From NCBI GenBank assembly GCA_001829315.1, contig MIAY01000001.1, positions 448,927 through 512,926 on the forward strand: DNA of 64,000 nucleotides, in the 5' to 3' direction. A program made the position numbers and the translations under genes. The stretch's first letter is position 1; each line of letters starts with the position of its first letter. This DNA is from Spirochaetes bacterium GWE1_32_154 (GTDB lineage: Bacteria; Spirochaetota; GWE2-31-10). The notes beneath the pieces were generated by a model that made no database searches, was not told where the DNA came from, and saw only the letters and a list, made by a program, of their open reading frames with translations. Below are positions 52,598 through 61,416 of the stretch, piece after piece.

Positions 52598-53866
52598 ATG
52601 GGCGTAACAGCAGTATGTGGAATTAATTGGGGAGATGAAGGCAAAGGTCGAATGGTTGATTACTTTGCGGGAACAGCAGATTATATCGTTAGATTTCAAG
52701 GCGGAAATAACGCAGGCCATACAGTTATGAATAGTTATGGGAAATTTGCATTGCATCTTTTACCATCGGGTATTTTTAATAAAAAAGCAATGAATATAAT
52801 AGGTAATGGGGCGGTTATTAATCCTGAAGCTTTATATCAGGAGATTATTGAGATTGAGAAAGTTGTGGGTAAAATTTCTAATCTTATGATTTCTGAACGT
52901 TCACATATAGTTTTTCCATTTCATATTCTTCTTGATGAATATGAAGAAGAACGGTTACAGGATAAGATGTTTGGTTCGACAAAACGGGGGATTGCGCCTG
53001 TTTATAGTGATAAATATTTAAAAGTCGGCATTTTAGCCTCTGATTTATTGAATAAAGATTATTTAGCACAACGAATTAAAACAAACCTGGAATTTAAAAA
53101 TAAAGTAATTACCGATGTTTATAAAAAAGCACCGGTTAATGCTGATGAAATGATTGAATGGGGCTGGAACTACGGTCAGAAAATCAAAGAGTATATTTCA
53201 AATACAATTCTTGTTTTGCGAAAAGCCGTTAATGAAGATAAGAAAATTCTTCTCGAAGGTCAATTAGGTGCTTTACGTGATATAGAATTCGGAATTTATC
53301 CATATACAACATCTTCGTCACCAATCCCGGGTTATGCGTCAGCAGGTTCTTCAATACCACCGTACGCTATTAAAAGAGTAACCGGTGTAATGAAGGCGTA
53401 CTCCTCATGTGTTGGCGAAGGTCCTTTTGTATCAGAATTATTTGATGATGTAGCTGAAACAATTAGAACGGTTGGTAAAGAGTTTGGCGCTTCTACAGGA
53501 AGATCGCGAAGAATCGGTTGGTTTGATGCAGTTGCCTCACGATACGGATGTGAAATTACTGCTGCAACCGAATTGGCACTAACATTATTAGATGTTTTGT
53601 CAGGCCATAAAGAATTAAAAATATGTGATGCCTATGAAATTGATGGTGAATATATTTACGATTTTCCAACAACTGAAAAGTTGTATAAGGCAAAACCGCG
53701 ATATATTACTATGAAAGGCTGGGATGAAGATGTTACTGCTATCAGAGAGTATTCTCAACTCCCTGAAAATGCCAGAAAATACATTGAGAAAATAGAAGAA
53801 ATGGTCGGCGTGAAAATAAAATATGTTTCTGTCGGGCCTGAACGTGATCAATTAATTAAAAGATAA
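52598..53866 (+). CDS. purA: Adenylosuccinate synthase
   Basis: 422 residues from ATG 52598, preceded by GGAGG; an upstream in-frame codon at 52583 is inside the ribosome site region. GINWGDEGKGRMVDYFAG contains the IMP/GTP loop with catalytic Asp, GGNNAGHTV the second catalytic His, then GTKRGIAPVYSDK, GQLGALRDIEFGIYPYTTSS and STGRSRRIGWFDAV. It joins IMP and aspartate with GTP on the route to AMP. Single-gene unit ended by a strong hairpin. Confidence 0.97.
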   Translation: MGVTAVCGINWGDEGKGRMVDYFAGTADYIVRFQGGNNAGHTVMNSYGKFALHLLPSGIFNKKAMNIIGNGAVINPEALYQEIIEIEKVVGKISNLMISERSHIVFPFHILLDEYEEERLQDKMFGSTKRGIAPVYSDKYLKVGILASDLLNKDYLAQRIKTNLEFKNKVITDVYKKAPVNADEMIEWGWNYGQKIKEYISNTILVLRKAVNEDKKILLEGQLGALRDIEFGIYPYTTSSSPIPGYASAGSSIPPYAIKRVTGVMKAYSSCVGEGPFVSELFDDVAETIRTVGKEFGASTGRSRRIGWFDAVASRYGCEITAATELALTLLDVLSGHKELKICDAYEIDGEYIYDFPTTEKLYKAKPRYITMKGWDEDVTAIREYSQLPENARKYIEKIEEMVGVKIKYVSVGPERDQLIKR

Positions 53867-53868
53867 CC

Positions 53869-53915
53869 AATGCTCTTGTACAATGAAAAGTATTGTCTTG
53901 TACAAGAGCATTTTT
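53869..53915. terminator. Terminator between purA and the che operon
   Basis: Perfect 14-bp stem AATGCTCTTGTACA/TGTACAAGAGCATT (53869-53882, 53899-53912), with a T run on the plus side. It starts two bases after the purA stop, and the minus-strand che operon ends four bases beyond it, so it may serve both. Confidence 0.88.
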
Positions 53916-53918
53916 ACT

Positions 53919-55058
53919 CTAAAAATTGAATATATTAAATCCATAAAAAATTATTTTATTCATTTCTGAAGTTGATAAATACTGCAATGAGTTAATTTCA
54001 TTTGTAGTTAAAACAACTTTATAATAATAATTTTCGTTGTACTTTAATTTTACTCTTTTTCCTTCACTATCGATAATGCCTGATAATATATCTTTTTTTA
54101 ATAATGAATCAGAAATAATTGTGGTTTTCATTGATCCCACTGGTTTTGTTTCTGAATTCTCATTAGAATAAAGAAATAATTCAATATCTGAAATATGATT
54201 AGTATCATTAAGTATCAGTTCAATTCTATCTCGACTGCTATTTCTTTCAATAGGTACCATAAAACCGTAGTTTGGTCCTTTTTCATTGCCGTAAATATCT
54301 ATAACTTGAAATGGTTTCTGAATAATTCCTAATGTCCCGAGTGATAATTGTACTATGTATATGCCATTTTCAATATAATGCTTATGATCGGAAAAATTTA
54401 TTTTTCCATTGCTTGTCAGTAAAGAAGTCTCTGTATCAACTTCATATTGCAACTCCCAGAAAAAATCTTCTGAAGGTGGTATGATTTTTAGTGATTCAAC
54501 AGTATTATTTTTTGTATTCATTTCCAGATTAATTAATAATGATGTGACTCTTTCTTTATCAAGTGACTCTGTTATTACCGGACCAAATTGTATTTGCGGG
54601 TAATCGGGAAAACCGGGTTTATTTAAAAAGCCTTCATATTCATTTATTGAATTATTCTCATTTTTCAATGAGACAGTATATTTTATCGTACTATAAAATA
54701 TGAAGTCATCAAAAGTGAAAGTTAGTGGTTTACTTCGTTTGGTTACTTTTACAAGATCACTTGTATATAAAAGAAAATTGTTCTCATCATAGAATGAGCA
54801 GGTTAATTCACCAAAACCGGTTGTATTTATACTTATTTTGTAATGAACCTTATAAAGTCCATTATTTTGTTTAACAGACATGGATGGGTCAATATCAAGT
54901 TCAATTTTTTTCATTTCAAAAATAATTTTGGACGAATCATCTTCTTGCAATACGGTATAGTTATCAGGAATATTATTGACACGAATATGCATTGAAGATG
55001 ACTTACATCCGGTAAAAATGAGAAGCAGTAATAAAGAAATAAAGAATAATAACTTCAT
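53919..55058 (-). CDS. Hypothetical lipoprotein, last gene of the che operon
   Basis: 379 residues. Signal with lipobox IFTGCKSS (Cys at 18). The mature protein is beta-rich and Asn/Ser-rich, with segments such as VHYKISINTTGFGELTCSFYDENNFLLYTSDLVKV that read like immunoglobulin-like or beta-sandwich repeats. No family recognised. The ATG overlaps the cheY stop (ATGA at 55055-55058), so it is translated with the chemotaxis genes. A surface or periplasmic role linked to motility is inference from position. Confidence 0.65.
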   Translation of the reverse strand: MKLLFFISLLLLLIFTGCKSSSMHIRVNNIPDNYTVLQEDDSSKIIFEMKKIELDIDPSMSVKQNNGLYKVHYKISINTTGFGELTCSFYDENNFLLYTSDLVKVTKRSKPLTFTFDDFIFYSTIKYTVSLKNENNSINEYEGFLNKPGFPDYPQIQFGPVITESLDKERVTSLLINLEMNTKNNTVESLKIIPPSEDFFWELQYEVDTETSLLTSNGKINFSDHKHYIENGIYIVQLSLGTLGIIQKPFQVIDIYGNEKGPNYGFMVPIERNSSRDRIELILNDTNHISDIELFLYSNENSETKPVGSMKTTIISDSLLKKDILSGIIDSEGKRVKLKYNENYYYKVVLTTNEINSLQYLSTSEMNKIIFYGFNIFNF

Positions 55059-55492
55059 CGAGTTAAAACATTTAAACTTCTTTCAAGAACTTTTTTTCTA
55101 TCCAGTGGTTTAACAATATAATTTTTTGCTCCGAGCAATAATGATTTTTTTACTAACTCCTGTTTTCCAAGTGCACTTATCATTATAACTTTGGCATTTT
55201 TGTCAAATTCGATTATTTTTTCCAAAGCTGTTATTCCATCCATTTTTGGCATTGTAATATCCATTGTTACGATATCAATATTTGGATGATGTTCCTTGTA
55301 TTTTTCAACAGCTTCTTCGCCGTCACCCGCTGTATCAAGAACTTCATATTGCTCAGACTGAAATATTTGAATTAACTGTTTTTTCACAAACATAGAATCG
55401 TCAACAATCATTACTTTATAAGGAGTGCCATCAGATTTTAGTCCATCCGGTTCCTTTGGATTTAATGATGGGAAATCAGACTTAGCCTTCAT
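55055..55492 (-). CDS. cheY: Chemotaxis response regulator CheY
   Basis: 145 residues with a 24-residue N-terminal extension. Receiver residues: Asp31-Asp32 (IVDDSMF), phospho-acceptor Asp78 (VTMDITMPKMDG), Ser in VIMISALG, Lys in YIVKPLD. Phospho-CheY binds the flagellar switch. It follows cheX by 69 bases and has AGAGG before the ATG. The extension (KSDFPSLNPKEPDGLKSDG) is unusual for CheY, which normally begins at the first strand. Confidence 0.95.
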   Translation of the reverse strand: MKAKSDFPSLNPKEPDGLKSDGTPYKVMIVDDSMFVKKQLIQIFQSEQYEVLDTAGDGEEAVEKYKEHHPNIDIVTMDITMPKMDGITALEKIIEFDKNAKVIMISALGKQELVKKSLLLGAKNYIVKPLDRKKVLERSLNVLTR

Positions 55493-55561
55493 TTTAACCT
55501 CTTTTCACGCGTACTATTTTTTCTTGAACAATGTTAGATCGTATATCATTTACATACAATA

Positions 55562-56026
55562 TTAATAATTTTCTTTAATTGCTACATTGATTTCAATCTT
55601 ACCTTCTGTTAATTCTAAAGGAACTACCAATGCTTCAATTTTTGCATCAGTTATTCTTAAATTATCACCCATAAATAATGCAGGTGGTGTTAAGTCAAAT
55701 TTAAAACCTAATTGATGAAGTTTAGTTACTGCATTTCCGGTAATCATATTTCCCAGTTCTGTTAATGTTGCTGATACTAATTCGTCAAAAGTATTAAGTC
55801 TTTCTCCATTCATCGATGATGCGATGTTTAACGCTGTTTCCTGACTCATGTCAATAATAACACGACCTGATACTTGTCCTGCTAATCCTACAATAATTGC
55901 AACACCCATAATATGATTAATACTATTTGATAATTTAGGAGCTCCTCTTTTTACTTCACTTGAAACAGTTGTTTGTAAAACAGACATTGCTGATTCTACA
56001 AATGGATTGATATATTCTACTCTCAC
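55562..56026 (-). CDS. cheX: CheX CheY-P phosphatase
   Basis: 154 residues from GTG 56026 (AAGGGG upstream). The conserved phosphatase motif is SATLTELGNMITGNA, with the Glu and Asn that insert into the CheY active site, and GLAGQVSGRVIIDM is the CheX/CheC strand pattern. CheX dephosphorylates CheY-P and is the characteristic phosphatase of spirochaete chemotaxis. Between the CheW/CheR fusion gene and cheY. Confidence 0.94.
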   Translation of the reverse strand: MRVEYINPFVESAMSVLQTTVSSEVKRGAPKLSNSINHIMGVAIIVGLAGQVSGRVIIDMSQETALNIASSMNGERLNTFDELVSATLTELGNMITGNAVTKLHQLGFKFDLTPPALFMGDNLRITDAKIEALVVPLELTEGKIEINVAIKENY

Positions 56027-56039
56027 AATAACCCCTTCG

Positions 56040-57368
56040 TTAATTTTTTATAAATATCGATAATCGGTCAGCATTTACTTTTGTAAATTTCTGATTTGAT
56101 ATGACTTCGTTATCGCCAATCATTAATACACCACCCTTGATGAGCCTGTCAGCTATTTCATCAATAAATGTTATGTATTCAGCTTCTTTTAAATATAGTG
56201 ACATGTCTCTTGCTATTATTATATCAAATTTTTTATGGTTTGCGGAAATATTTTTTGCATCGTGAAATTCAAAATAAATTTTATCATTTATTTCTTTATG
56301 AATTTTATATTGATTTCCTCCTACTTCAATAAAGTTCTTTTGTTTCTCCATCCATGAGGGGATAATATTCCCATCGACAACTAAACCTGATGCTGAACTG
56401 ACAGATGCTAAGTTCGTATCAATAGCAGTCAATTTAACAATTGCTCCGTTCATTGAGTTGTGAATTGCAAGATATGCTGAAAATGTTTCAAAACCATTAC
56501 CACATCCTATATCCATTACTCGAACTTCGTCAGAACAGATTTTACCTAACGCTGCGATTGCACTGTCATTAAATCTATCAATAAGATTAGATTCCCAGAA
56601 TTCATCAGTATGAATTGACAATACTTTGTTAACCATTGTTTCTGCAATTTCTTTTGAAACTTTCGGCATTTCTTTGATATTATTGTCAGTAACATACTCA
56701 TTATAGTAATCTCTGAATTTCCCTTTATTTGCAGAATTAATGTGAACTCCGCACAACTCTTCGACCTGATTAACAAAGTACACAAAAAATTCTTCTGTCA
56801 AATCGGTATCCTGTGGGATTGTTTCTTTTTTTGCTTTTTCTTTATCTGAAAAAACTGAATCAGTATCTAATATGACATATAATCGATTATTAATATCAAC
56901 AACACCGGAAATATACCGTTCATTAATGCTCCCAAGAAGAGGGCTCGGCGGTTGAATATCAGATTTTCGTAAAGGAATTACATGCTGGATTTGTTCAACG
57001 ATTATACCAATTAAAAGATTTTCTACTTTTATTATAATTATTGATTGTAAATCGTTTGTTATTTTTTTCCCGTTTCCAAGATTAAACATTTTAGCTAAAT
57101 CGATTACTGGGATAATATCGCCTCGAAGGTTTAAAACACCCCGAACAAATTCAAGTGCATTCGGTACACGGGTGAATTTTTTTTCTTTTAAAATTTCTTT
57201 TACAGCCATAATATCAATACCGTAAAATTCATCGCCAATTTTAAATGAAACTATTTTGAAATCATATTCAATAATATTTTTATTATCTTTATGACTTGAG
57301 GAAGTTGTATTTATTTTTTTCTGGTTCTGCATCAGATATCTAAAGTCCATATTTTCTACTTGATTCAT
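56040..57368 (-). CDS. cheW: CheW-CheR fusion: chemotaxis coupling protein with methyltransferase-like domain
   Basis: 442 residues. Residues about 30-165 are CheW: IVSFKIGDEFYGIDIMAVKEIL, RGVLNLRGDIIPVIDL, IGIIVEQIQHV. Residues about 195-442 match CheR: a short N-terminal helical part, then the SAM-binding loop MDIGCGNGFETFS (about 284-296), IDTNLASV, FDIIIARDMSLYL and GGVLMIGDNE. In Treponema denticola a CheW-CheR-like fusion is a structural part of the receptor array. The CheR residues look plausible for SAM binding, but methyltransferase activity is unproven. ATG overlaps the cheA stop by four bases. Confidence 0.93.
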   Translation of the reverse strand: MNQVENMDFRYLMQNQKKINTTSSSHKDNKNIIEYDFKIVSFKIGDEFYGIDIMAVKEILKEKKFTRVPNALEFVRGVLNLRGDIIPVIDLAKMFNLGNGKKITNDLQSIIIIKVENLLIGIIVEQIQHVIPLRKSDIQPPSPLLGSINERYISGVVDINNRLYVILDTDSVFSDKEKAKKETIPQDTDLTEEFFVYFVNQVEELCGVHINSANKGKFRDYYNEYVTDNNIKEMPKVSKEIAETMVNKVLSIHTDEFWESNLIDRFNDSAIAALGKICSDEVRVMDIGCGNGFETFSAYLAIHNSMNGAIVKLTAIDTNLASVSSASGLVVDGNIIPSWMEKQKNFIEVGGNQYKIHKEINDKIYFEFHDAKNISANHKKFDIIIARDMSLYLKEAEYITFIDEIADRLIKGGVLMIGDNEVISNQKFTKVNADRLSIFIKN

Positions 57369-59731
57369 CTGATAACTCCTTTGTTTTTATTTCCTCTTGA
57401 TTGATAATGCTCAATCTCCTGTTTTAAACCCAGTTCTATTAATTGTGAAACATCGAGGATTAAACTAACCATCCCATCACCTAAAACAGTAGCACCGGCG
57501 ATACCCGGAGTGTTTGTGTATTTGTCTTTTAAAGGCTTAATTACAATATCTTCTTCACCTATCAGAGTATCAACTAACAAACCAATTTTTTTATCACCAA
57601 CACCGACAATGACTACAAAGTAGAATTCTTTTATTTCATCGTCACCTAAATTAAATAATCGGGATAAACGCAAAAGGGAAAGAACATCATCACGAACATT
57701 GATTACTTCATAATTATCAATAGATTTGATTTCATCAGGTGATATTCTAATGCTTTCTAAAACTGATGAAATAGGAAGTGCATACACGTCTCCTTGTACT
57801 TTTACCATTAAACCTTGTATGATGGCTAATGTTAGCGGTAATTTTACAGCAAATGTTGTACCCTTACCAAGTGTTGAGTTAACCCGAATTGAGCCTGATA
57901 ATTTCTCAATATTTCTTTTTACAACATCAAGACCTACACCACGTCCTGAAACAGAGGTCACTTTTTCTGCTGTTGAAAAACCCGGTTCAAAAAGTAATGC
58001 AAAAATATCCTGTTCACGCAAAACTTTATCAGATGATATTAAATTATTGGCAATGGCTTTTTTTCTGACTTTTTCTGAATCAATGCCTTTCCCATTATCT
58101 GAAATATAAATAGAAATTAAATTACCTTCATTTATTGCTTTTAGTTTTAATATACCCGGATTTTTTTTGCCAAGTTTAAGTCTTTCTTCCGGAGTTTCAA
58201 AACCATGGTCAATCGCATTCCTAACCATGTGAATTAATGGATCTATTAAATCATCAAGCATTGCTTTGTCTACTTCGGTTTCTTCACCTTCAATAACCAA
58301 CTCAATATCCTTTTTTAAATCTCTTGATAAATCCCGTACTAATCGTGGAAATCTGCTGAATACCTGCTTAATCTGAATCATTCTGACACGCATTACACCT
58401 TCCCGCAAATCAGCAGAGATTCTATCAAGATTTTGAGTTGTTGACTTGAATCTTTCGATAATACTTTTATATTGTCCGCCAAACTGATCAAATTGTCCGG
58501 TTATTGCTGCAAACTCTTTAAGAAAATCTTTTTTGACTTGATTAATCGATTTTTCTGAAGTGGTTAATGTCATATTATCAGCATATTGTTTTATTTTATC
58601 TTTAAAGTTACTTATTGAGAATGCAAGATTTTCTATATTATCAAAGAATTGAGAATTTATCTGATTGAATGTAGCTTTATTTATAACTATTTCAGAAACA
58701 AGATTTAGTAAATCATCGATTCGTGATGAATCTACACGAAGAACTGATGAAGTATTTGTTTTGCCTGACGGTTCTTTCATAGATGGTTTATTTGGAGTTT
58801 CTTCCTGCTCCTCTTTTATAATATCATTAACTTTTTGTATGTGCTTTGTTTCATGTTGTAAGGTTTCTGTTGTATGTACCGGTGCTTTCGATGTTTGATG
58901 TAATGAAACTTCTGACGCATCAATATCACTTTTAGTGCTAATTCTGTCACCACCATTTAGCGGTTCAATAATATGCTCAACAGTTGTGTCCGGTATTGTA
59001 CAGAATTGAATAATTTTATCAGGATCTGTATCGGTTGATAATATATATGTTACTACAGGATGGAAATCTTCGGAGTATAAATCATCAAAATCAGGATATG
59101 TTTTTAGAATTTGTCCGATATCTCTCAGTGCAGTGAAGACTTGTATCCCCCCGACAGTTCTCATCGGGTTTGCTTCATCGAAACTGACGATTACTTTGTA
59201 AAGCGGGAGATTGTCTGTATTTGCCTGTTTAATTTCGAGTAAATCATATTCAGGTATATCAGCACCTTTAATGCCGACGGATTCTTTCTTGTTTGAAGTT
59301 CCTGTAGCGTGGTGTTTTTTGTCATCAGAATTTTCTTTTGCATTACCTGAAGAAACCTGTTTTAATAAAGCAACAGTAGAGCCAATATCCTTTGAGAATA
59401 TTGTACCATTACTTCTGGCTTCTATCATGTTTTTTATAATGTCGAGGGCATCGAGAAGAATATCAACTATCGAAGAATTTACTTTTACTTTACCGCTTCT
59501 GACTTCATCCATTGCGTCTTCAAGTATATGAGTGAATTTTGATATTTCCTCCATTTGTACTGTTGCCGAGCCACCTTTTAATGTGTGTGCCGCTCTAAAA
59601 ATAGAGTCAATCGCTTCTGCGTTACCGGTATCATTTTCAAGGGTCAGTAAATTAGATTCTATGCTTTCAATTTGAGAATATGCTTCTTCAAACCAGTCTT
59701 TTAATAAATCTTCATCTATAAAGTCACTCAT
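57365..59731 (-). CDS. cheA: Chemotaxis histidine kinase CheA
   Basis: 788 residues: P1 (phospho-His49, AAHTLKGGSA), a P2-like region (about 165-265), linker rich in Glu/Thr, P3 dimerisation domain (about 332-440, unusually long), P4 ATPase (MVRNAIDHGFE, DNGKGID, FSTAEKVTSVSGRGVGLDVVK) and a CheW-like P5 (QGLMVKVQGDVYALP). It phosphorylates CheY in response to receptors. GGGGAG precedes the ATG, and a sigma70-type promoter lies upstream. First gene of the che operon. Confidence 0.97.
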   Translation of the reverse strand: MSDFIDEDLLKDWFEEAYSQIESIESNLLTLENDTGNAEAIDSIFRAAHTLKGGSATVQMEEISKFTHILEDAMDEVRSGKVKVNSSIVDILLDALDIIKNMIEARSNGTIFSKDIGSTVALLKQVSSGNAKENSDDKKHHATGTSNKKESVGIKGADIPEYDLLEIKQANTDNLPLYKVIVSFDEANPMRTVGGIQVFTALRDIGQILKTYPDFDDLYSEDFHPVVTYILSTDTDPDKIIQFCTIPDTTVEHIIEPLNGGDRISTKSDIDASEVSLHQTSKAPVHTTETLQHETKHIQKVNDIIKEEQEETPNKPSMKEPSGKTNTSSVLRVDSSRIDDLLNLVSEIVINKATFNQINSQFFDNIENLAFSISNFKDKIKQYADNMTLTTSEKSINQVKKDFLKEFAAITGQFDQFGGQYKSIIERFKSTTQNLDRISADLREGVMRVRMIQIKQVFSRFPRLVRDLSRDLKKDIELVIEGEETEVDKAMLDDLIDPLIHMVRNAIDHGFETPEERLKLGKKNPGILKLKAINEGNLISIYISDNGKGIDSEKVRKKAIANNLISSDKVLREQDIFALLFEPGFSTAEKVTSVSGRGVGLDVVKRNIEKLSGSIRVNSTLGKGTTFAVKLPLTLAIIQGLMVKVQGDVYALPISSVLESIRISPDEIKSIDNYEVINVRDDVLSLLRLSRLFNLGDDEIKEFYFVVIVGVGDKKIGLLVDTLIGEEDIVIKPLKDKYTNTPGIAGATVLGDGMVSLILDVSQLIELGLKQEIEHYQSRGNKNKGVIR

Positions 59732-59770
59732 ACATTTCTCCCCGTTTTTCAGAGTTTCAAATATTAATAT

Positions 59771-59799
59771 AGTATAATTGCCAAAAATAATAAATGCAA
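59771..59799 (-). promoter_or_regulatory. Sigma70-type promoter of the che operon
   Basis: On the minus strand TTGCAT (59799-59794) and TATACT (59776-59771), separated by 17 bases, about 40 bases before the cheA start codon. No sigma28-type sequence is visible. Confidence 0.6.
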
Positions 59800-59960
59800 A
59801 TAAATCATACTATTATTTATCGTCCTATAAAAATATTAACTAAATAATTAACTCAAAATAACATTTTATCATATTTTTTTGAAAAATTTGGAAATTTATG
59901 AAAAAAGTTTCATTTATATAGTAAAAAAAACTATAATAGATATATGTGCGAGGTATAATT

Positions 59961-60677
59961 ATGGATAATAAGGTAAAAATTGGTCTTATTCAATCAAACA
60001 ATGATACTGCCCTATTGATTACGAATATATTATTAAATTATGGTGTACCTACAATAAGAATTGATCCGGTAAAAGATGATATCATAGAAAAAGTATCAGA
60101 AGATGTAAAGTTTCTGTTTGTCGATTTTGATTTTTCTGATAATGCATCATTGAAAGCTTTAATAAAAATAGGTGAATCAATTAAACCTTTTCCGTGCTTG
60201 ATTATAGGTACATCATTTAATGCAACACCCGATTTAATTAATACTTTACAGCACTATAATTTAATCAGTTTTCTGGTAAAACCGGTTACAGCTGATATGC
60301 TGAAAATTAAATTTAAAAAAATAATTGACACCTACGGAGATCATTTTCCTACAAGAAGACATATAAGAATAAAACCTGATGCTGATGAATCAATGCGTGC
60401 AAGTTTTAAATTTAATGATAAATTTTATAGCTGTAAAGTAATTGATATTTCATTAGGCGGTATAGCAGCAGAAGTATATTCAAATGTAGATGTATTACCT
60501 TTTGAAGAAGGTAATACAATTACCGGTATTTCGATAAATCTCGGGTTAAAAGATGCCGGTTTTAACGCTGAATTTGTAAGTATTAAATCGAAGTTTATAA
60601 GTTTAAAATTTATAGATTTTGCAAGTGGCTCGTATGAAATAATGAGTAAATATATACTTTCTAAAATATCAGTTTAA
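59961..60677 (+). CDS. REC-like/PilZ domain protein (c-di-GMP receptor candidate)
   Basis: 238 residues from ATG 59961 (GAGG upstream). Residues 1-125 resemble a receiver domain (KIGLIQSNNDTALLI, FLFVDFDFSD, CLIIGTS, FLVKPVTADMLKIK), but the first acidic pair is missing, so phosphorylation is doubtful. Residues about 130-238 form a PilZ domain with RRHIR (RxxxR) and DISLGG ([DN]xSxxG), the residues that wrap c-di-GMP. It is divergent from cheA across a 229-base gap and could modulate motility. A TATAAT at 59932-59937 is a possible -10 box. Confidence 0.82.
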   Translation: MDNKVKIGLIQSNNDTALLITNILLNYGVPTIRIDPVKDDIIEKVSEDVKFLFVDFDFSDNASLKALIKIGESIKPFPCLIIGTSFNATPDLINTLQHYNLISFLVKPVTADMLKIKFKKIIDTYGDHFPTRRHIRIKPDADESMRASFKFNDKFYSCKVIDISLGGIAAEVYSNVDVLPFEEGNTITGISINLGLKDAGFNAEFVSIKSKFISLKFIDFASGSYEIMSKYILSKISV

Positions 60678-60739
60678 GTATTTGTAACCGATTAACCGAT
60701 AGTTAATTATACTTAATAACATTTGTATCAGGATAAAAA

Positions 60740-61408
60740 ATGAAAAAGCTTTTTATATTTTTTTTTCTATGTGTTTCATATGTCACGATGTTCTCTCAGG
60801 CCAATTCATTTTATATTGATTTAAAAGAAAAAGAGCTTGCGACTTTTAATGATGCGATTACATTAATTCGTTTAGTGTTTGATGAAAAAGATGAAACAAA
60901 GAATTTTATATTAAATGCCCTATGGGCTGCTGAGAAAAAATTGTTTAAGGTATCCATACCAATTGATCCAAAAGCAGTTAATCCTGTTATTTCAAGAAAA
61001 GAATTTGCCTATTGGTTATGCGGAATATCAGAAGCTGGCGGTAAATCAATTCCAACTACACGATTAGATGCATATAAAAGACTGGTCCGAGTCGGAGTTA
61101 TACATGCCGGAAGAGGCCCTGAAGATTCATTTAGCGGGATTGAATTATTGGATACGTTTACATATTATGATTATTATATTCGATCAAATAAAATTAAATT
61201 ACGATTTAATAACCTTCCTTTGTTTGATGATGAATATGATGGAGTGCCCGAATGGCGTGTAAAGTTGTATAATGAACTTGATGAACAAAGAAAATATGAG
61301 AAGAAAATGATGCAGGAGCGTAAAGATAAAAAGAAGAAGTTGAATCAGAAAGGTGAAGAAATTATTGATACAAAAGATGCGCCTGTTAATGAAAAAATTG
61401 TAGAATAG
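60740..61408 (+). CDS. Hypothetical exported protein with charged C-terminal tail
   Basis: 222 residues. Signal peptide (LFIFFFLCVSYVTMFSQA), a helical domain (30-185) with SRKEFAYWLCGISEAGGKSIPTT and a strongly charged Lys/Glu-rich tail (185-222). The same layout occurs in spirochaetal exported proteins, but I cannot name a family. GGA precedes the ATG. It is followed at nine bases by a second exported protein gene, so the two form a small unit. Confidence 0.6.
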   Translation: MKKLFIFFFLCVSYVTMFSQANSFYIDLKEKELATFNDAITLIRLVFDEKDETKNFILNALWAAEKKLFKVSIPIDPKAVNPVISRKEFAYWLCGISEAGGKSIPTTRLDAYKRLVRVGVIHAGRGPEDSFSGIELLDTFTYYDYYIRSNKIKLRFNNLPLFDDEYDGVPEWRVKLYNELDEQRKYEKKMMQERKDKKKKLNQKGEEIIDTKDAPVNEKIVE

Positions 61409-61416
61409 GAGTTATT

